A stretch of 64,000 nt of DNA from CAVRUD01 sp963849635 (GCA_963849635.1 CAWKIA010000018.1:620001-684000); one strand, 5' to 3'; shown: positions 7,130 through 16,808, counted from the first letter of the stretch. The notes: generated by a model from the letters alone, not told the origin. Numbers and translations are program-made.

Positions 7130-9145
7130 TTACATCGGTTGCAACTGTGTTCCTTCGGGGAGTAGCCCCGTGGCGATCCCGAGTACGCCCGAAAGCCACA
7201 CGGCGTAGTTCTCGGCGACGTGCATCTCGTCGCGGTGGGTTGTCAGTTCGGCGACAATGGCGGGACAGATCGTTTCATTGCAGAACCAGGGGATCGTGTC
7301 GACGTACTCGACACCTGCCTGGACAGCCACCCGTAGCTCGGCCGCATTGAAGTCATGTGGAACCGCCTCTGCACGGGGCGTATTGCAGGCAGGAACATCG
7401 CCGGGGTGTGCACTCAGGCAATCGATCCCAGGCTCATTCGGGTACGCCATGTCGCCGATGATCACGATCCTCCCGGCGACCGGCGAGATCCGATCAATCA
7501 CTGTCTTCAGCCCGTTCGCCCAGGCTTCTTCGACTCCATCCTCGGTCGGTTCACCATCTGCCATCACCCGCACGTCGCGAGACGAACTGGTGATGAGGAC
7601 GACATCCGGCTGGATGGTCGCGATCTTCTCCAGGGCCCACTCACGATATTCGGCGCACTCGGTGTACTCACGCTTGAGCGTTTCCGAGTAGCGGGGAAAA
7701 TCGGGCACCTGACAGCCGGGCTTGGTCAGTTGAATCACCCGCCAGCCACCCTGTTTGCCGATCACGTCGAGTGAAGGGACCCACATCGCGGCGTGCGAGT
7801 CTCCGAAGATCACGGCGGTCTGGGAGCCGTTTGGATCGCCATGGACACAGGCGGATGACGTCGTTGCCTTGCGGGTGACGTCACACTCATCGCTGTAAGC
7901 GGGATTCTTGATCCTGGCGGGCTGTTCCGGCCAGTCCGTAGTCGCCGACGCCTCGTCGACCGCAAACAGGACTTCGTTGATAGTAGGGAAGGCCATCTGG
8001 ACCGTCGTATCAGCCAGGACTTCACCCTGGACACGATGGCTCTGGATCATCCAGGTAGAGAACCCCAGGCAGATAACAATCAGCGCTGCCCCCATTCCGA
8101 CGCTCAACGTCGGAGCGCGACGCTTCAGATAGCCGGAATCCCGAACGGGGTCCTCGAGGATCGTGTACGTCAGCGCGGCAAGCGCTATTGCCACAATACA
8201 CAGGGCCAGGCTTTCGTAGAGGTGGAGATCCCGGCCGGCCTTCCCGGCGGCGATCACCAGGACTGGCCAGTGCCACAGATAGAGTGAGTAGGACAACTTT
8301 CCGATCCACTGAAAAGGCCAGGTCCCCAGGATCGTCTCGGCGCCACCGCCCGATGCGATCGTGCCACCCGCTACCGCAAGGACCGTCCCCAGAACAGGCA
8401 ACGTCACGGCATATCCCGGAAACTGGGTCGTCGAGTCGAGCAACATACTCGCGGCCAGGATGGTGGCAACGCCCGCCCAACTCATTGCTATCCCGAGGAT
8501 GCGCGGCAACGGCTGGAGCCAGCGCGCGCCGACCGCGAGGAGAGCGCCGGCACCCATCTCAAATGCCCGCGGGAACGGCGAAAAGTAGGCTACCGTGGCA
8601 TCAACCCGCGTTTGGTGCATCGACCAGAGCAGCGACCCGGCGATGATGGCCGTCAGCACCACTCCAAGTTTGACCCTCAGTGGAACTCGGCGACCAACCA
8701 TCGCCACCAGAATGATCAATGTGGGCCAGACAAAATAGAACTGTTCCTCGACCGCCAGCGACCAGAAGTGCTGCAAGGGAGACGGCGGGAGTTGGGCGTT
8801 GAGGTAGTCGGTGCCCTGCCGTGCGAATCGAAAATTGCTGGCGAACAGCGTCGCCCATCGGGCGTCCTCGGCGACCCGGTTGGCGCGGCTCTCGCCCAGA
8901 TAGAGGTACGAAGCCAGCACCGTCACGACGAGGACCAACGACCCCGCCGGCAGCAATCGCCTGGCTCGCCTGGCGTAGAACCTGGGTAGCGAAATCCGAC
9001 CGCTGCGCTCCTGCTCCTTGAGCAGGATTCCAGTGATCAGGAACCCCGAAAGCACGAAGAAGACATCGACACCGATGTAGCCACCGCTCAGGAAGGCCAT
9101 GCCGGCGTGATCGAACAAAACCAGCAACACCGCGACAGCACGCAA
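7130..9145 (-). CDS. Membrane acyltransferase of OafA/YrhL type with SGNH domain
   Basis: An integral membrane acyltransferase-3 domain (residues 1 to about 350) with roughly ten hydrophobic segments, followed by a hydrolase-like SGNH domain. VIFGDSHAAMWVPSL near residue 450 is the GDSH nucleophile block, and EMHVAENYAVWLSG near the C-terminus replaces the usual DxxH block. Such proteins O-acylate surface polysaccharide or lipid-linked glycans. The visible start is TTG at 9145, but the family-typical sequence FRPDIEG lies in the same frame directly upstream with no start codon before the next stop. An ATG at 9251 in the adjacent frame would reach it if one base were removed, so the N-terminus is probably frameshifted and the gene likely extends to 9251. 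Confidence 0.88.
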   Translation of the reverse strand: MRAVAVLLVLFDHAGMAFLSGGYIGVDVFFVLSGFLITGILLKEQERSGRISLPRFYARRARRLLPAGSLVLVVTVLASYLYLGESRANRVAEDARWATLFASNFRFARQGTDYLNAQLPPSPLQHFWSLAVEEQFYFVWPTLIILVAMVGRRVPLRVKLGVVLTAIIAGSLLWSMHQTRVDATVAYFSPFPRAFEMGAGALLAVGARWLQPLPRILGIAMSWAGVATILAASMLLDSTTQFPGYAVTLPVLGTVLAVAGGTIASGGGAETILGTWPFQWIGKLSYSLYLWHWPVLVIAAGKAGRDLHLYESLALCIVAIALAALTYTILEDPVRDSGYLKRRAPTLSVGMGAALIVICLGFSTWMIQSHRVQGEVLADTTVQMAFPTINEVLFAVDEASATTDWPEQPARIKNPAYSDECDVTRKATTSSACVHGDPNGSQTAVIFGDSHAAMWVPSLDVIGKQGGWRVIQLTKPGCQVPDFPRYSETLKREYTECAEYREWALEKIATIQPDVVLITSSSRDVRVMADGEPTEDGVEEAWANGLKTVIDRISPVAGRIVIIGDMAYPNEPGIDCLSAHPGDVPACNTPRAEAVPHDFNAAELRVAVQAGVEYVDTIPWFCNETICPAIVAELTTHRDEMHVAENYAVWLSGVLGIATGLLPEGTQLQPM

Positions 9146-9508
9146 TCCTTCGATGTCCGGCCGGAACGTGCGCTCTGCCCCGCCGTTTCGCGTGTCGGTG
9201 TTGATCTTGTCCGCAAGCTTGATTGTGTCCGCTGAGTGCGGTTGCTAGCATGCGACCGGCGCTCCGATCGCGCTGATACGGGTGACGTGGAATTCAAAAC
9301 TCACTCATTGATCTCGATCACGAAGTTCGGATAGCTCTCGCCCACACCGCGAACATCTCTTGCACCGGCAGACCCGATTGAGATGCGGATTGGAAGGATC
9401 GGCGTCGATCATCCGAGCGTGCATTGCCGCAAGAGACATACCAACTCGCGATCTGCATGCGATGTTCATTCCTTTAAATCGAGCTTGGCGGACTCCTGGA
9501 GCACCAAG

Positions 9509-10009
9509 ATGGACAACGCGGAATTCAAGCGGGGAAGCCGAAGATTCAATTACCGGGTCGCCGGATTGTGTGTGCACGACGGCTATGCCCTGCTCCACCG
9601 GGCCGAGACCGACAGCTTCTGGGCACTACCCGGAGGGCGCTGCCACATCGGCGAGCCGTCCAATCAGGCCATCGAGCGGGAGTTGCACGAGGAACTAGGC
9701 ATCACCATCCGGGCGACGCGACTCCTCTGGTTTGTCGAAAACTTTTTTGGGAACACGATCGAGCAGGTCCATGAACTTGCCTGCTATTACCTTTTCGACT
9801 TGCCGGCGGGGTCACCATTGCTCGCCAAGAACCAGATCTACACCGGGGTAGAGGGCGATGATCTGCAGCTGATCTTCCGTAGGTTCCTATACTCCGAGCT
9901 TCCAACAACCCTCCTGTATCCAACGTTTCTGCGCACCAAGATCGCCAATCTCCCAGATGTCCCAACCCACTTGATCCACTATGACGAGGACGACGCAGCC
10001 GAGTCCTAA
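9509..10009 (+). CDS. Nudix hydrolase
   Basis: A 166-residue hydrolase of nucleoside diphosphates linked to another moiety. The Nudix box is complete: GGRCHIGE followed seven residues later by RELHEELGI, around residues 46-69. ATG 9509 is chosen because of the GGAG eight to eleven bases upstream; the frame is open further upstream without homology. The stop codon overlaps the stop of the convergent ABC-ATPase gene by about three bases, so the two transcripts meet tail to tail. The substrate cannot be told from sequence. The 360 bases to its left hold no gene I can support apart from the likely acyltransferase N-terminus. Confidence 0.88.
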   Translation: MDNAEFKRGSRRFNYRVAGLCVHDGYALLHRAETDSFWALPGGRCHIGEPSNQAIERELHEELGITIRATRLLWFVENFFGNTIEQVHELACYYLFDLPAGSPLLAKNQIYTGVEGDDLQLIFRRFLYSELPTTLLYPTFLRTKIANLPDVPTHLIHYDEDDAAES

Positions 10010-11116
10010 TCGACCAAGACGAATGTGTCCGAGACAGCGAAAGTCAGGTCGAGGGTCTGTCCACCGCTGATCGCCGGGGATCCGCCCGTAGCTCGGGGAA
10101 CGTGCGCGGTGAATCTGGTTCCGCCGGCAGCCTCGATGACGACCAGACTATGACCGCCAAAATAGATCAACTCGACTACCAAGCCGGATATGCGATTCGC
10201 GCCTGACAACTCTGCGCGCGCGGGCGTGATTTCGACCCTCTCCGGACGCACCGCGACCGACACGGCGTCACCTCTCGCGTGTGACACGCCTGCCGGTACC
10301 GTCGCCCGTAACGTCCCGATGCCAGCGACAGCAACCTCAGCCACCCCGTCCCGGCAAGTCGCCAATTGCCCCGTTGAGCATGTTGGTCTGGCCGATGAAC
10401 TCAGCGACGAATCGTGTCTGCGGCCGTTCATAGATCTCTTCTGGAGTTCCGACCTGAAGAATCTGCCCGTGGTTCATGACCGCGATCCGGTCCGACATGG
10501 CCAGGGCTTCATCCTGATCATGCGTCACATAGAGGAACGTCGTTTCCAGACTCCGGTTGAGCTGGCGAAGTTCCCGCTGCATCTCCGTGCGGAGCTTGAG
10601 ATCCAGAGCACCGAGAGGCTCGTCGAGGAGAAGCACCACCGGCCGGTTCACAAGCGCTCGCGCCAGGGCGACGCGCTGCTGCTGGCCACCCGAAAGCTCG
10701 TAAGGCTTCCGCTGGTCGCCGGTATTAAGACGGACCAGGGTCGTTGCCTCATCGACTCGCCGCCGCCGGTCGGCCTGGGAGGCCCGTGCCATCCGCAGGC
10801 CAAACATGATGTTCTGCTCGACCGACAGGTGAGGAAACAGCGCGTAGTTCTGGAAAACGGTAGTCACCGGCCGTTTATGCGGAGGGGTGCGGCCCAGTGA
10901 CGTCCCCGCGAGCAAGACATCGCCCGAGTCCGGAGGCTCGAACCCGCCGATCACCTTGAGCGTGGTGCTCTTGCCGCACCCAGACGGACCTAGCAAGGTG
11001 AGGAACTCACCGCTCTCGATCCGGAGCGAGACGCCGTCGACGGCGCGGATCGTTCCGAACCGCTTGCAAACGTCACGAAGTTCTATTGCTCCCTGCCCAT
11101 GTGTGGAGTGAGTCAT
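10006..11116 (-). CDS. ABC transporter ATPase of polyamine/iron (PotA-like) type, frameshifted
   Basis: The nucleotide-binding domain has Walker A GPSGCGKST, Q-loop TTVFQNYALFPHL, signature LSGGQQQRV, Walker B VVLLLDEPLGALD and H-loop YVTHDQDEAL. A C-terminal TOBE domain (residues about 255-370, with VSVAVRPERVEI) lies in another frame. The change of frame falls between about 10343 and 10360, where removing one base would restore a normal 370-residue protein. ATG 11116 (MTHSTHGQG) is the likely start, 34 bases after the amidinohydrolase stop, so the two are probably one transcript. No permease or binding protein is nearby. Substrate is unproven; the subfamily carries polyamines, iron or sugars. 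Confidence 0.83.
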
Positions 11117-11150
11117 GCTGATTCGCGTTGGTCCAGGGTGAACGGACTCT

Positions 11151-12055
11151 TCACGACGCCCGCCAGATCGGACGGGTGAGGCAGGTTGGACCGCCCTCGC
11201 GGTTGCGTGAGATCTCGTCACCCTTGTAGGTCCTCACCTGGCAACCGGCGGCCTCGAGTCGCGAGCGGGTGATCGGATTCTGGTCGAGCATGAGGCAACG
11301 TCCAGGTCCCAGAGCGAGAACATTGCAGGCCATTGAGAGGAACTCGTCGTCGGGAACCTCGACGAAGTCTCCAATCGCGTTGCCGTAGCAGCTCCACGAA
11401 CGGAACGGGTAGCAGCGGCAGGTAGACAACGGCCAGGTTGTCCCGCACCGGACTAATCATCGACATGAGGTGCAGGCACTCGGCCGGTCCATGCCAATGC
11501 GGCAGGTCGACGCGCACGACCTCGACCCCGATTCCACCAAGAATCGCCTGAAGCTGGGCAATACCGGCATCATTCGTCCGGTAGGAGCGGCCGACGGCGA
11601 GGGTTCCTTCGTCAAGCCAGAAGGCATCTCCGCCGTCAAATGTCCCGGGCTCCTCGATTCTGGCCAGGATCGGAATTCCCAAGTCGGCATAGGTCTGAGC
11701 TGCGTAATCCGCCTCTGCAAGCCGGGCGGGCTTACCCATCCGGGTCAGGATCGCACCAGCCATCGGTCATGAACGTGGGATCGTACGCAAAGATGGCGTC
11801 GAGTTCGCCGTCAGGATCTGGCCCCGCTGTGACGACCTCAACGCCCTCTTCGGAGAGGATCTGGCGAAAGGCGGCGTGTTCGGCCTCCGACTGGGCGATG
11901 TCGACCGGGTGCAGGTACCCGAATCGCCGCCAGTCGTCATCGCGGGCCGGGGGAGCTGGCCGCCTCACCATCACGGTCCGCAATGTCGCGGACATCGAAT
12001 GCCCGCCGAATCGCCTTTCGGTCGCGGTTCGCAATATGGTCTCGACGGCAGTCAT
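11151..12055 (-). CDS. Arginine deiminase / DDAH-family amidinohydrolase, frameshifted twice
   Basis: Guanidine-modifying enzyme family that hydrolyses arginine-like substrates to citrulline. Three overlapping frames form one product of about 300 residues: FAYDPTFMTDG near residue 92, RIEEPGTFDGGDAFWL (substrate acidic residues) near 135, LHLMSMISPV with the catalytic His near 190, and GGPTCLTRPIWR with the catalytic Cys near the C-terminus. Frame changes lie at about 11757-11765 and 11367-11374; each is repaired by removing one base. ATG 12055 has GAAGGAG seven bases upstream and overlaps the stop of a 15-residue upstream ORF. Pairing with a PotA-like ATPase suggests arginine or methylarginine use, which is inference. 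Confidence 0.83.
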
Positions 12056-12099
12056 CGCTTGCTCCTTCGGGCCACCTCCAGCCCACCCCCAGCGGTCAT
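12052..12099 (-). CDS. Candidate leader peptide upstream of the amidinohydrolase
   Basis: A 15-codon frame, MTAGGGLEVARRSKR, starts at ATG 12099 and ends in a TGA that overlaps the amidinohydrolase ATG (ATGA). Its end holds three Arg and one Lys in six residues. The block GAGCAAGCGATGAC occurs at both starts, 46 bases apart, so the leader start looks like a duplicate of the gene's own start region. An Arg-rich leader before an arginine-type enzyme suggests translational sensing, but this is inference; no attenuator hairpin was verified. Confidence 0.4.
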   Translation of the reverse strand: MTAGGGLEVARRSKR

Positions 12100-12195
12100 C
12101 GCTTGCTCGCTAGATCATAGCGCGACCGGAGGCACTGCTAAGATGCGCCAGTCGGTGGGTACTGCTCAACTCGTAAGGTACGGAGGTTCTCCCGC

Positions 12196-13402
12196 GTGCG
12201 TATTGCCTACTTCGACCCGTTCTCCGGCGCCAGCGGCGACATGATCCTGGGTGCATTGCTGGACGCGGGCCTTCCCGAAGCCGCACTCCGGAGCGACCTG
12301 GGCAAGATCGATCTCCCCGGATACACGATGACCATCGAGCGGGCGGAGCGCCAGAGCGTCACGGGAACGAAGGTGACCGTGGCCCCGGCCGAAGATCAAC
12401 CCCATCGCCACTGGCGCGACATTCGCTCGCCTGATCGAGGAGTCGGCCCTCGATGCCCCCGTACGCGACGCCGCCCTGGCGATCTTCACACGGTTGGCGG
12501 AGGCCGAAGCCGGTGTGCATGGCACCTCGCCAGAGGAGGTGCACTTCCACGAGGTCGGGGGGGTCGATGCAATCATCGATATCTGTGGCGCCTGCATTGG
12601 CCTGGCACTGCTCGGAGTGGATGCTGTCTTTAGCGGTCCTCCCCGGCTCGGTTCCGGCTTCGTACGCGCCGCCCACGGACTCTTGCCGGTGCCTGCGCCG
12701 GCCACCGCGTCGCTCCTCGCCAGCGCGGGTACGCCGACTGCCGGTCCGGACCCCGGCACCGAAGCCGTCCAGGTCGAGCTGCTCACCCCAACCGGCGCAG
12801 CCATCTTGACGACGCTGGCGGATTTTCGCCGGCCCGACTTCGTGCCAAATGCGATCGGCTACGGGCTCGGCAGTCGAGAATTGCCCTGGCCGAACGCGCT
12901 GCGCGTCTGGATCGGCGACATCCAGGGAGATCGCGACGAAGTTAACGACGGCGACATCCTCCTCGAGACCAACATTGACGACATGAACCCCCAGTTCTTC
13001 GAGCTGCTCTCCGATCGGCTGTTCGCGGCCGGAGCGCTGGATGTCTGGCTGACGCCGATCACGATGAAGAAAGGACGTCCCGCGACACAGGTGAGCGTGA
13101 TCGCAGCGTCGCGATCACGCCGCGATCTCGAAGACGTCCTGATTGCCAACTCGACCACGCTCGGGGTGCGATCTCGGCCGGTCGAGCGGGTCAAGGCGGC
13201 TCGTCGCATCGAGACCGTCGTTACGCGGTGGGGCGATGTCCGGGTGAAACTTCGGGGCTGGAACGGACGTGTCCTCGATGCCCGGCCGGAATACGACGAC
13301 TGCGTCGCCATCGCCCGCTTGCGTGATATCCCAATTCGTGAGGTCTGGAACGAAGCGGCCCGGCTTGGAGAGGTCTACGTCGGCGGGAGGATTACCGCGT
13401 GA
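12196..13402 (+). CDS. larC: Nickel pincer cofactor biosynthesis protein LarC, frameshifted
   Basis: LarC (TIGR00299) inserts nickel with CTP into the pincer cofactor of lactate racemase-type enzymes. The N-terminal part opens with the family signature MRIAYFDPFSGASGDMILGALLDAG (shown here as MRIAYFDPFSGASGDM) and ends near DQPHRHWRDIR. The remainder continues in the next frame with LIEESALDAPV, EEVHFHEVGGVDAIIDI and LLETNIDDMNPQ. The switch lies near 12424-12432 and needs one base skipped. In Lactobacillus plantarum LarC is made from two ORFs by programmed frameshifting, so a real recoding site is conceivable. Many other genes here carry similar single-base shifts, which makes sequence error likelier. 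No larA, larB or larE is in the window. Confidence 0.88.
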
Positions 13403-14259
13403 GCACCGGTCAACCGATGAAATTTGGCATCACCATCCCCAACTTCGGCGACTTTGGAGACGCCCGCAGACTCGGCAAGCTTGCGGAAGCGGCCGAACAG
13501 GCCGGTTGGGATGGCTGCTTCGTCTGGGACCACATCCGCCCGTCGGACACGTCAATGCCGTTGGCAGACCCGTGGATCGCCGCGACGACGATGGCTTTGC
13601 ATACGGAGCGGATTCGGATCGGCCCGCTGGTCACGCCACTGCCGCGCCGGCGACCGTGGCAGGTCGCGCGGCAGGCGGTCACCCTGGACCACCTGTCCGG
13701 CGGGCGCGTAGTGCTTGGCATCGGCCTCGGCGGTGACTGGCACGCTGAATACCTCGGCTTTGGCGAACCGGGTAGCACCAGGCAGCGTGGCGCCATGCTG
13801 GACGAGGCGATCGAGATTATTGCCGGACTGTGGACGGGAGAGCCATTCACATTCCACGGAGATCACTACCAGGTTGATAGCGTCCAGTTTCTGCCAACGC
13901 CTCTCCAGCAGCCGCGCATACCGGTTTGGGTGGCCGGTGTTTGGCCGAACAAACCTCCGTTTCGGCGGGCGGCACGATGGGACGGCGTCTTCCCGATCGT
14001 CGAACGCGAATCGTTCGCGTCCGATCCGGACGAGATCAGGGAGATCCTCGCCTACATTGCCGAGTTCCGGCAGTCCGATCATCCTCAGGACGTCATCGTC
14101 CACGCCGAATCACGCGGAGTGCCTGCCCCTGAACTGCGCGCCAGGATCGCCGCGCTGTCGGACGCCGGAGTGACATGGTGGCTGCAAACGGTCGCACCCG
14201 AAGAGCGATACGAGACGATACGGGAGCTGATCGCTGCCGGGCCTCCGGCCATGAATTGA
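13399..14259 (+). CDS. LLM-class F420-dependent (luciferase-like) oxidoreductase
   Basis: A 286-residue TIM-barrel flavin/F420-dependent oxidoreductase of the bacterial luciferase-like superfamily: FGITIPNFGDF at the N-terminus, WDGCFVWDHIRP near residue 40, and LSGGRVVLGIGLGGDWHAEYLGFG near 100-120. The GTG at 13399 overlaps the larC stop and has GGGAGG eight bases upstream; ATG 13420 is the alternative. The coupling to larC suggests co-expression, but no shared pathway is evident. The substrate is unknown. Confidence 0.87.
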   Translation: MSTGQPMKFGITIPNFGDFGDARRLGKLAEAAEQAGWDGCFVWDHIRPSDTSMPLADPWIAATTMALHTERIRIGPLVTPLPRRRPWQVARQAVTLDHLSGGRVVLGIGLGGDWHAEYLGFGEPGSTRQRGAMLDEAIEIIAGLWTGEPFTFHGDHYQVDSVQFLPTPLQQPRIPVWVAGVWPNKPPFRRAARWDGVFPIVERESFASDPDEIREILAYIAEFRQSDHPQDVIVHAESRGVPAPELRARIAALSDAGVTWWLQTVAPEERYETIRELIAAGPPAMN

Positions 14260-14322
14260 GACGGGCACCTTCGTGGGAAGATCTCAAAATCGATGGTGTC
14301 TCAGTTCGGACCCAGTGCGCTG

Positions 14323-14390
14323 GTAGGGGCAGGGCAAGCCCTGCCCAGTCCCTGTACGCGTGGCCGGGCAGGGCAAGCCCTGCTCCTACA
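14323..14390. repeat. Paired palindromic repeat with GTAGGGGC / GCTCCTAC ends
   Basis: Two hairpin units face each other: the first begins GTAGGGGCAGGGCAAGCCC and the second ends GGGCAAGCCCTGCTCCTAC. Each unit is itself a hairpin with nine-base arms (GGGCAGGGC and GCCCTGCCC) around AA. It sits between the convergent stops of the LLM oxidoreductase and murJ. The terminal box is shared with the repeat at 45187-45304, which suggests a dispersed REP-like family. Confidence 0.75.
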
Positions 14391-14402
14391 AGTCGGACCC
14401 AA

Positions 14403-16070
14403 TCACGCTCGGCCAAGCCAGGCCGGAAGTGTGACAAACCGCCCGACCGTTGCCCGCAGCAAGACCGCCATCTCCTCGACTCGTCGCAAGAGCAGGATCG
14501 CCACGTAGACAAGGCCCGCAACCGCCACTGGAGCACCAACGACCATGAGCTCCCGGAGGACGCTCAAGACGCGGGACGACCACTGCGGAAGGACAACGTC
14601 GAGACCAATCCAGACGAGTCCGGCCACAGCGGCTGAAACCAGCGCGGCGACAGTGACGGCAAGTGTGGTCCGCCGGAGAGACCTATCTGTCGCCGGGCCA
14701 AGGCGACGGCGGACGATCCACCAGAGGATCAGAGCGTGGCCGCCCCATTGGGCCGAGTTTGCCAGCACCAATCCCAGCATCCCCATTGGCTGCACAAGAG
14801 CGAGGGCGACCACAAAATAGATCCCAACCGAGACAACCCCGACGATGACCGGTGTTCTGGTGTCACGCCGGGCGTAACAGGCGAAGATCAGAATCTGGTC
14901 GAACGCCGCCGCAAGTGTTCCGGGTAGATACCCAAGCAGGGCGATCAAGATCTCGTGCGCGCCCGTTTCGCCGGTAGCTCCATGCCGGAAGAGCAGATCG
15001 ACGACCGGCTTGCCGATCGCGGCCAACCCGAAGGTTGCGGGCAGGATCAGGACGGCCGTCATTGTCACCGCTCGGTCCAGCGTAGCCCGGTACGAAGTTT
15101 CATCACCCCGGGTGAAGTGACGCGAGAGCGTCGGCAGCGCTGCCAGCGAGATCGCCGCGGCCACGACACCGAGGACCATCTGCACGATCGTGGTCGCGTA
15201 GCGCATGGCGCCCAGGGCATCTTCGCCCGCGCCCCAGGCGAGATTCCGGTCGATTACGACGGCGACCGTGCTGACGAGTAGGCCCGCGAAGACCGGCCCG
15301 TACAGACCAAGCACCTGGCGTACCGCCGGGTGGTTGACCGCGAGATTCGGTCTGGGCAACGCTCCGGCCCGGATGAGCGGCCAGACTTGCAGCAGCAGAA
15401 TCGCGCCTGCTCCGGCAACCGAGCCGACCGCCAGACTCTTGACGCCCAGCGACCCACTTGCCACCACGATCGCGATCACGACCACGGCGTTACGCGCCGC
15501 TAGCGCCAGGGATGGCCCTTCGACCCGGCCGATCGCGTGCAGTACCGCCATCAAGACCCCAGCGGCGCACAGCAGCACAACCGACGGCAGTATCCAGCGC
15601 ACCATCGTGATGGTCAGCTCGACCGTCTCGGCTCCGCGCGCATCCCCTTCGCCGCCAATGGAGGTCATCAGGTCGACAATGGCGGGTGCGAAGATCATCC
15701 CCAGGAGGGCCAATGTCCCAACGGCAATCAGCACGACTGTCAGAAGGGCACCGGAAATGCGGCGAAGCTCGGCCCGTGACGCCGCGTCCGGCATAGCCCA
15801 TTGGGCAAGGACCGGGATGAGCGCTGCCTGAAGCATGCCGCTGACAAGAAGGTCGTAGAGGAGAGTGGCGACGTTGTCGGCGACGGTAAAAGCTGCGATC
15901 TCGTTGCCGGTGCCGAACTTGCCGGCGGCAAGTTGCTCGCGCACCAGGCCAAGAATGCGGCTGAGCACCGTGCCGAACATGAGCAGGATCGCGGCGGCTG
16001 CGATCCCGCGGCCGACCACAACACCGCCGCCCTGCGTCATCGGCTCTGCCGGGTCCGAAGCCCGGTCCAT
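14403..16070 (-). CDS. murJ: Lipid II flippase MurJ (MviN family)
   Basis: A 555-residue integral membrane protein of the MOP exporter superfamily with about fourteen hydrophobic segments. It opens with MFGTVLSRILGLVREQLAAGKFGTG (read here from GTVLSRILGLVREQ), the conserved MurJ first helix with an Arg in the central cavity, and DNVATLLYDLLVSGMLQAALIP follows (start DNVATLLYDLL). MurJ moves lipid-linked peptidoglycan precursor across the membrane. The start is taken at ATG 16070; a TTG at 16112 and an ATG at 16040 are alternatives. It lies 23 bases downstream of the zinc-ribbon membrane protein gene, so the two likely share a transcript. Confidence 0.9.
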   Translation of the reverse strand: MDRASDPAEPMTQGGGVVVGRGIAAAAILLMFGTVLSRILGLVREQLAAGKFGTGNEIAAFTVADNVATLLYDLLVSGMLQAALIPVLAQWAMPDAASRAELRRISGALLTVVLIAVGTLALLGMIFAPAIVDLMTSIGGEGDARGAETVELTITMVRWILPSVVLLCAAGVLMAVLHAIGRVEGPSLALAARNAVVVIAIVVASGSLGVKSLAVGSVAGAGAILLLQVWPLIRAGALPRPNLAVNHPAVRQVLGLYGPVFAGLLVSTVAVVIDRNLAWGAGEDALGAMRYATTIVQMVLGVVAAAISLAALPTLSRHFTRGDETSYRATLDRAVTMTAVLILPATFGLAAIGKPVVDLLFRHGATGETGAHEILIALLGYLPGTLAAAFDQILIFACYARRDTRTPVIVGVVSVGIYFVVALALVQPMGMLGLVLANSAQWGGHALILWWIVRRRLGPATDRSLRRTTLAVTVAALVSAAVAGLVWIGLDVVLPQWSSRVLSVLRELMVVGAPVAVAGLVYVAILLLRRVEEMAVLLRATVGRFVTLPAWLGRA

Positions 16071-16093
16071 CACGACCGCCCGCTGCCGCGCAC

Positions 16094-16690
16094 CTACTTG
16101 AACCGAACCCAATTGATGACGAACGGAATGGCCATAAAAATGAGATCGACAAGGCGCAGGCGCATGGCGGTCGTCACCCGCACGGGGCCGCCGAAATCAT
16201 CGCGAATCGCCTGGTTGAAGACGAATTCGTCGAGGTGGTTGATTTGCTCCCAGGAGATCCCGAGTCGCTGCGCCAGTACGTACCGGCTGATAAACAGCCC
16301 GATTGCTACCATCGCCAACGCAACCAGTTGGAGGTCTCGACCCCGCTTGTAGTTGGCCATTTTGGCCATCGCCTCGGCGACCCCGAACCCGAGCACCAGG
16401 GCAAGATAGAACCCCCAGTCGGGGATGAAGCCCCAGATCACGCCAACGACGACCGCGACCGCCAGTCCGGCCGCGCCGGCTTTGAGGAGGGAGTTTGGAC
16501 TTGTCTGGTAGGTCGGAAGCCCGCGAACCCCCGCGCAATCTGGGCAGCGGAGGCCGACCGGAGTGCGCACGCCACATTGCGGGCAGATCGGCTTGCCGCA
16601 GCGGGAACAACGGAGACCGGTCATCGTCTTGGGGTGATAGGTGCACGGAACCTGACCGCGAGGAACATCGTATTGCGCGTCTACCGCCAT
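16094..16690 (-). CDS. Zinc-ribbon/B-box membrane protein of unknown function
   Basis: A 198-residue protein with two CxxC pairs in an N-terminal B-box-like zinc motif (CTYHPKTMTGLRCSRCGKP, then CPQCG and CPDCAG, residues about 12-50). About three membrane segments follow (GLAVAVVVGVIWGFI, WGFYLALVLGFGVAEA and LVALAMVAIGLFI). A hydrophobic C-terminal stretch ends FVINWVRFK. ATG 16690 (MAVDAQYDV) is preferred over the long unsupported extension upstream. Similar B-box plus TM proteins are found in Actinobacteria and Chloroflexota next to housekeeping genes. Function is unknown; context with murJ suggests an envelope link only weakly. Confidence 0.75.
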   Translation of the reverse strand: MAVDAQYDVPRGQVPCTYHPKTMTGLRCSRCGKPICPQCGVRTPVGLRCPDCAGVRGLPTYQTSPNSLLKAGAAGLAVAVVVGVIWGFIPDWGFYLALVLGFGVAEAMAKMANYKRGRDLQLVALAMVAIGLFISRYVLAQRLGISWEQINHLDEFVFNQAIRDDFGGPVRVTTAMRLRLVDLIFMAIPFVINWVRFK

Positions 16691-16808
16691 CTCGCAGCCT
16701 TGTCCTCGCCGACGCGGCGTACACCGCGCTTCACCACCAATCAACAATCTCGCGGCGAAAGCATACGCGATGCCTGCCCGCTCACCGCATGAGCCATCGA
16801 CCCGACCA

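Noticed and set aside
9305..9598. Minus-strand 97-codon frame between the acyltransferase and Nudix genes
   Set aside because: It overlaps the Nudix start and shows no motif or ribosome binding site.
12421..12633. In-frame UGA read as selenocysteine as the cause of broken genes, prompted by the tRNA-Sec
   Set aside because: The breaks are changes of frame and not in-frame UGA codons, and no downstream SECIS-like need arises.
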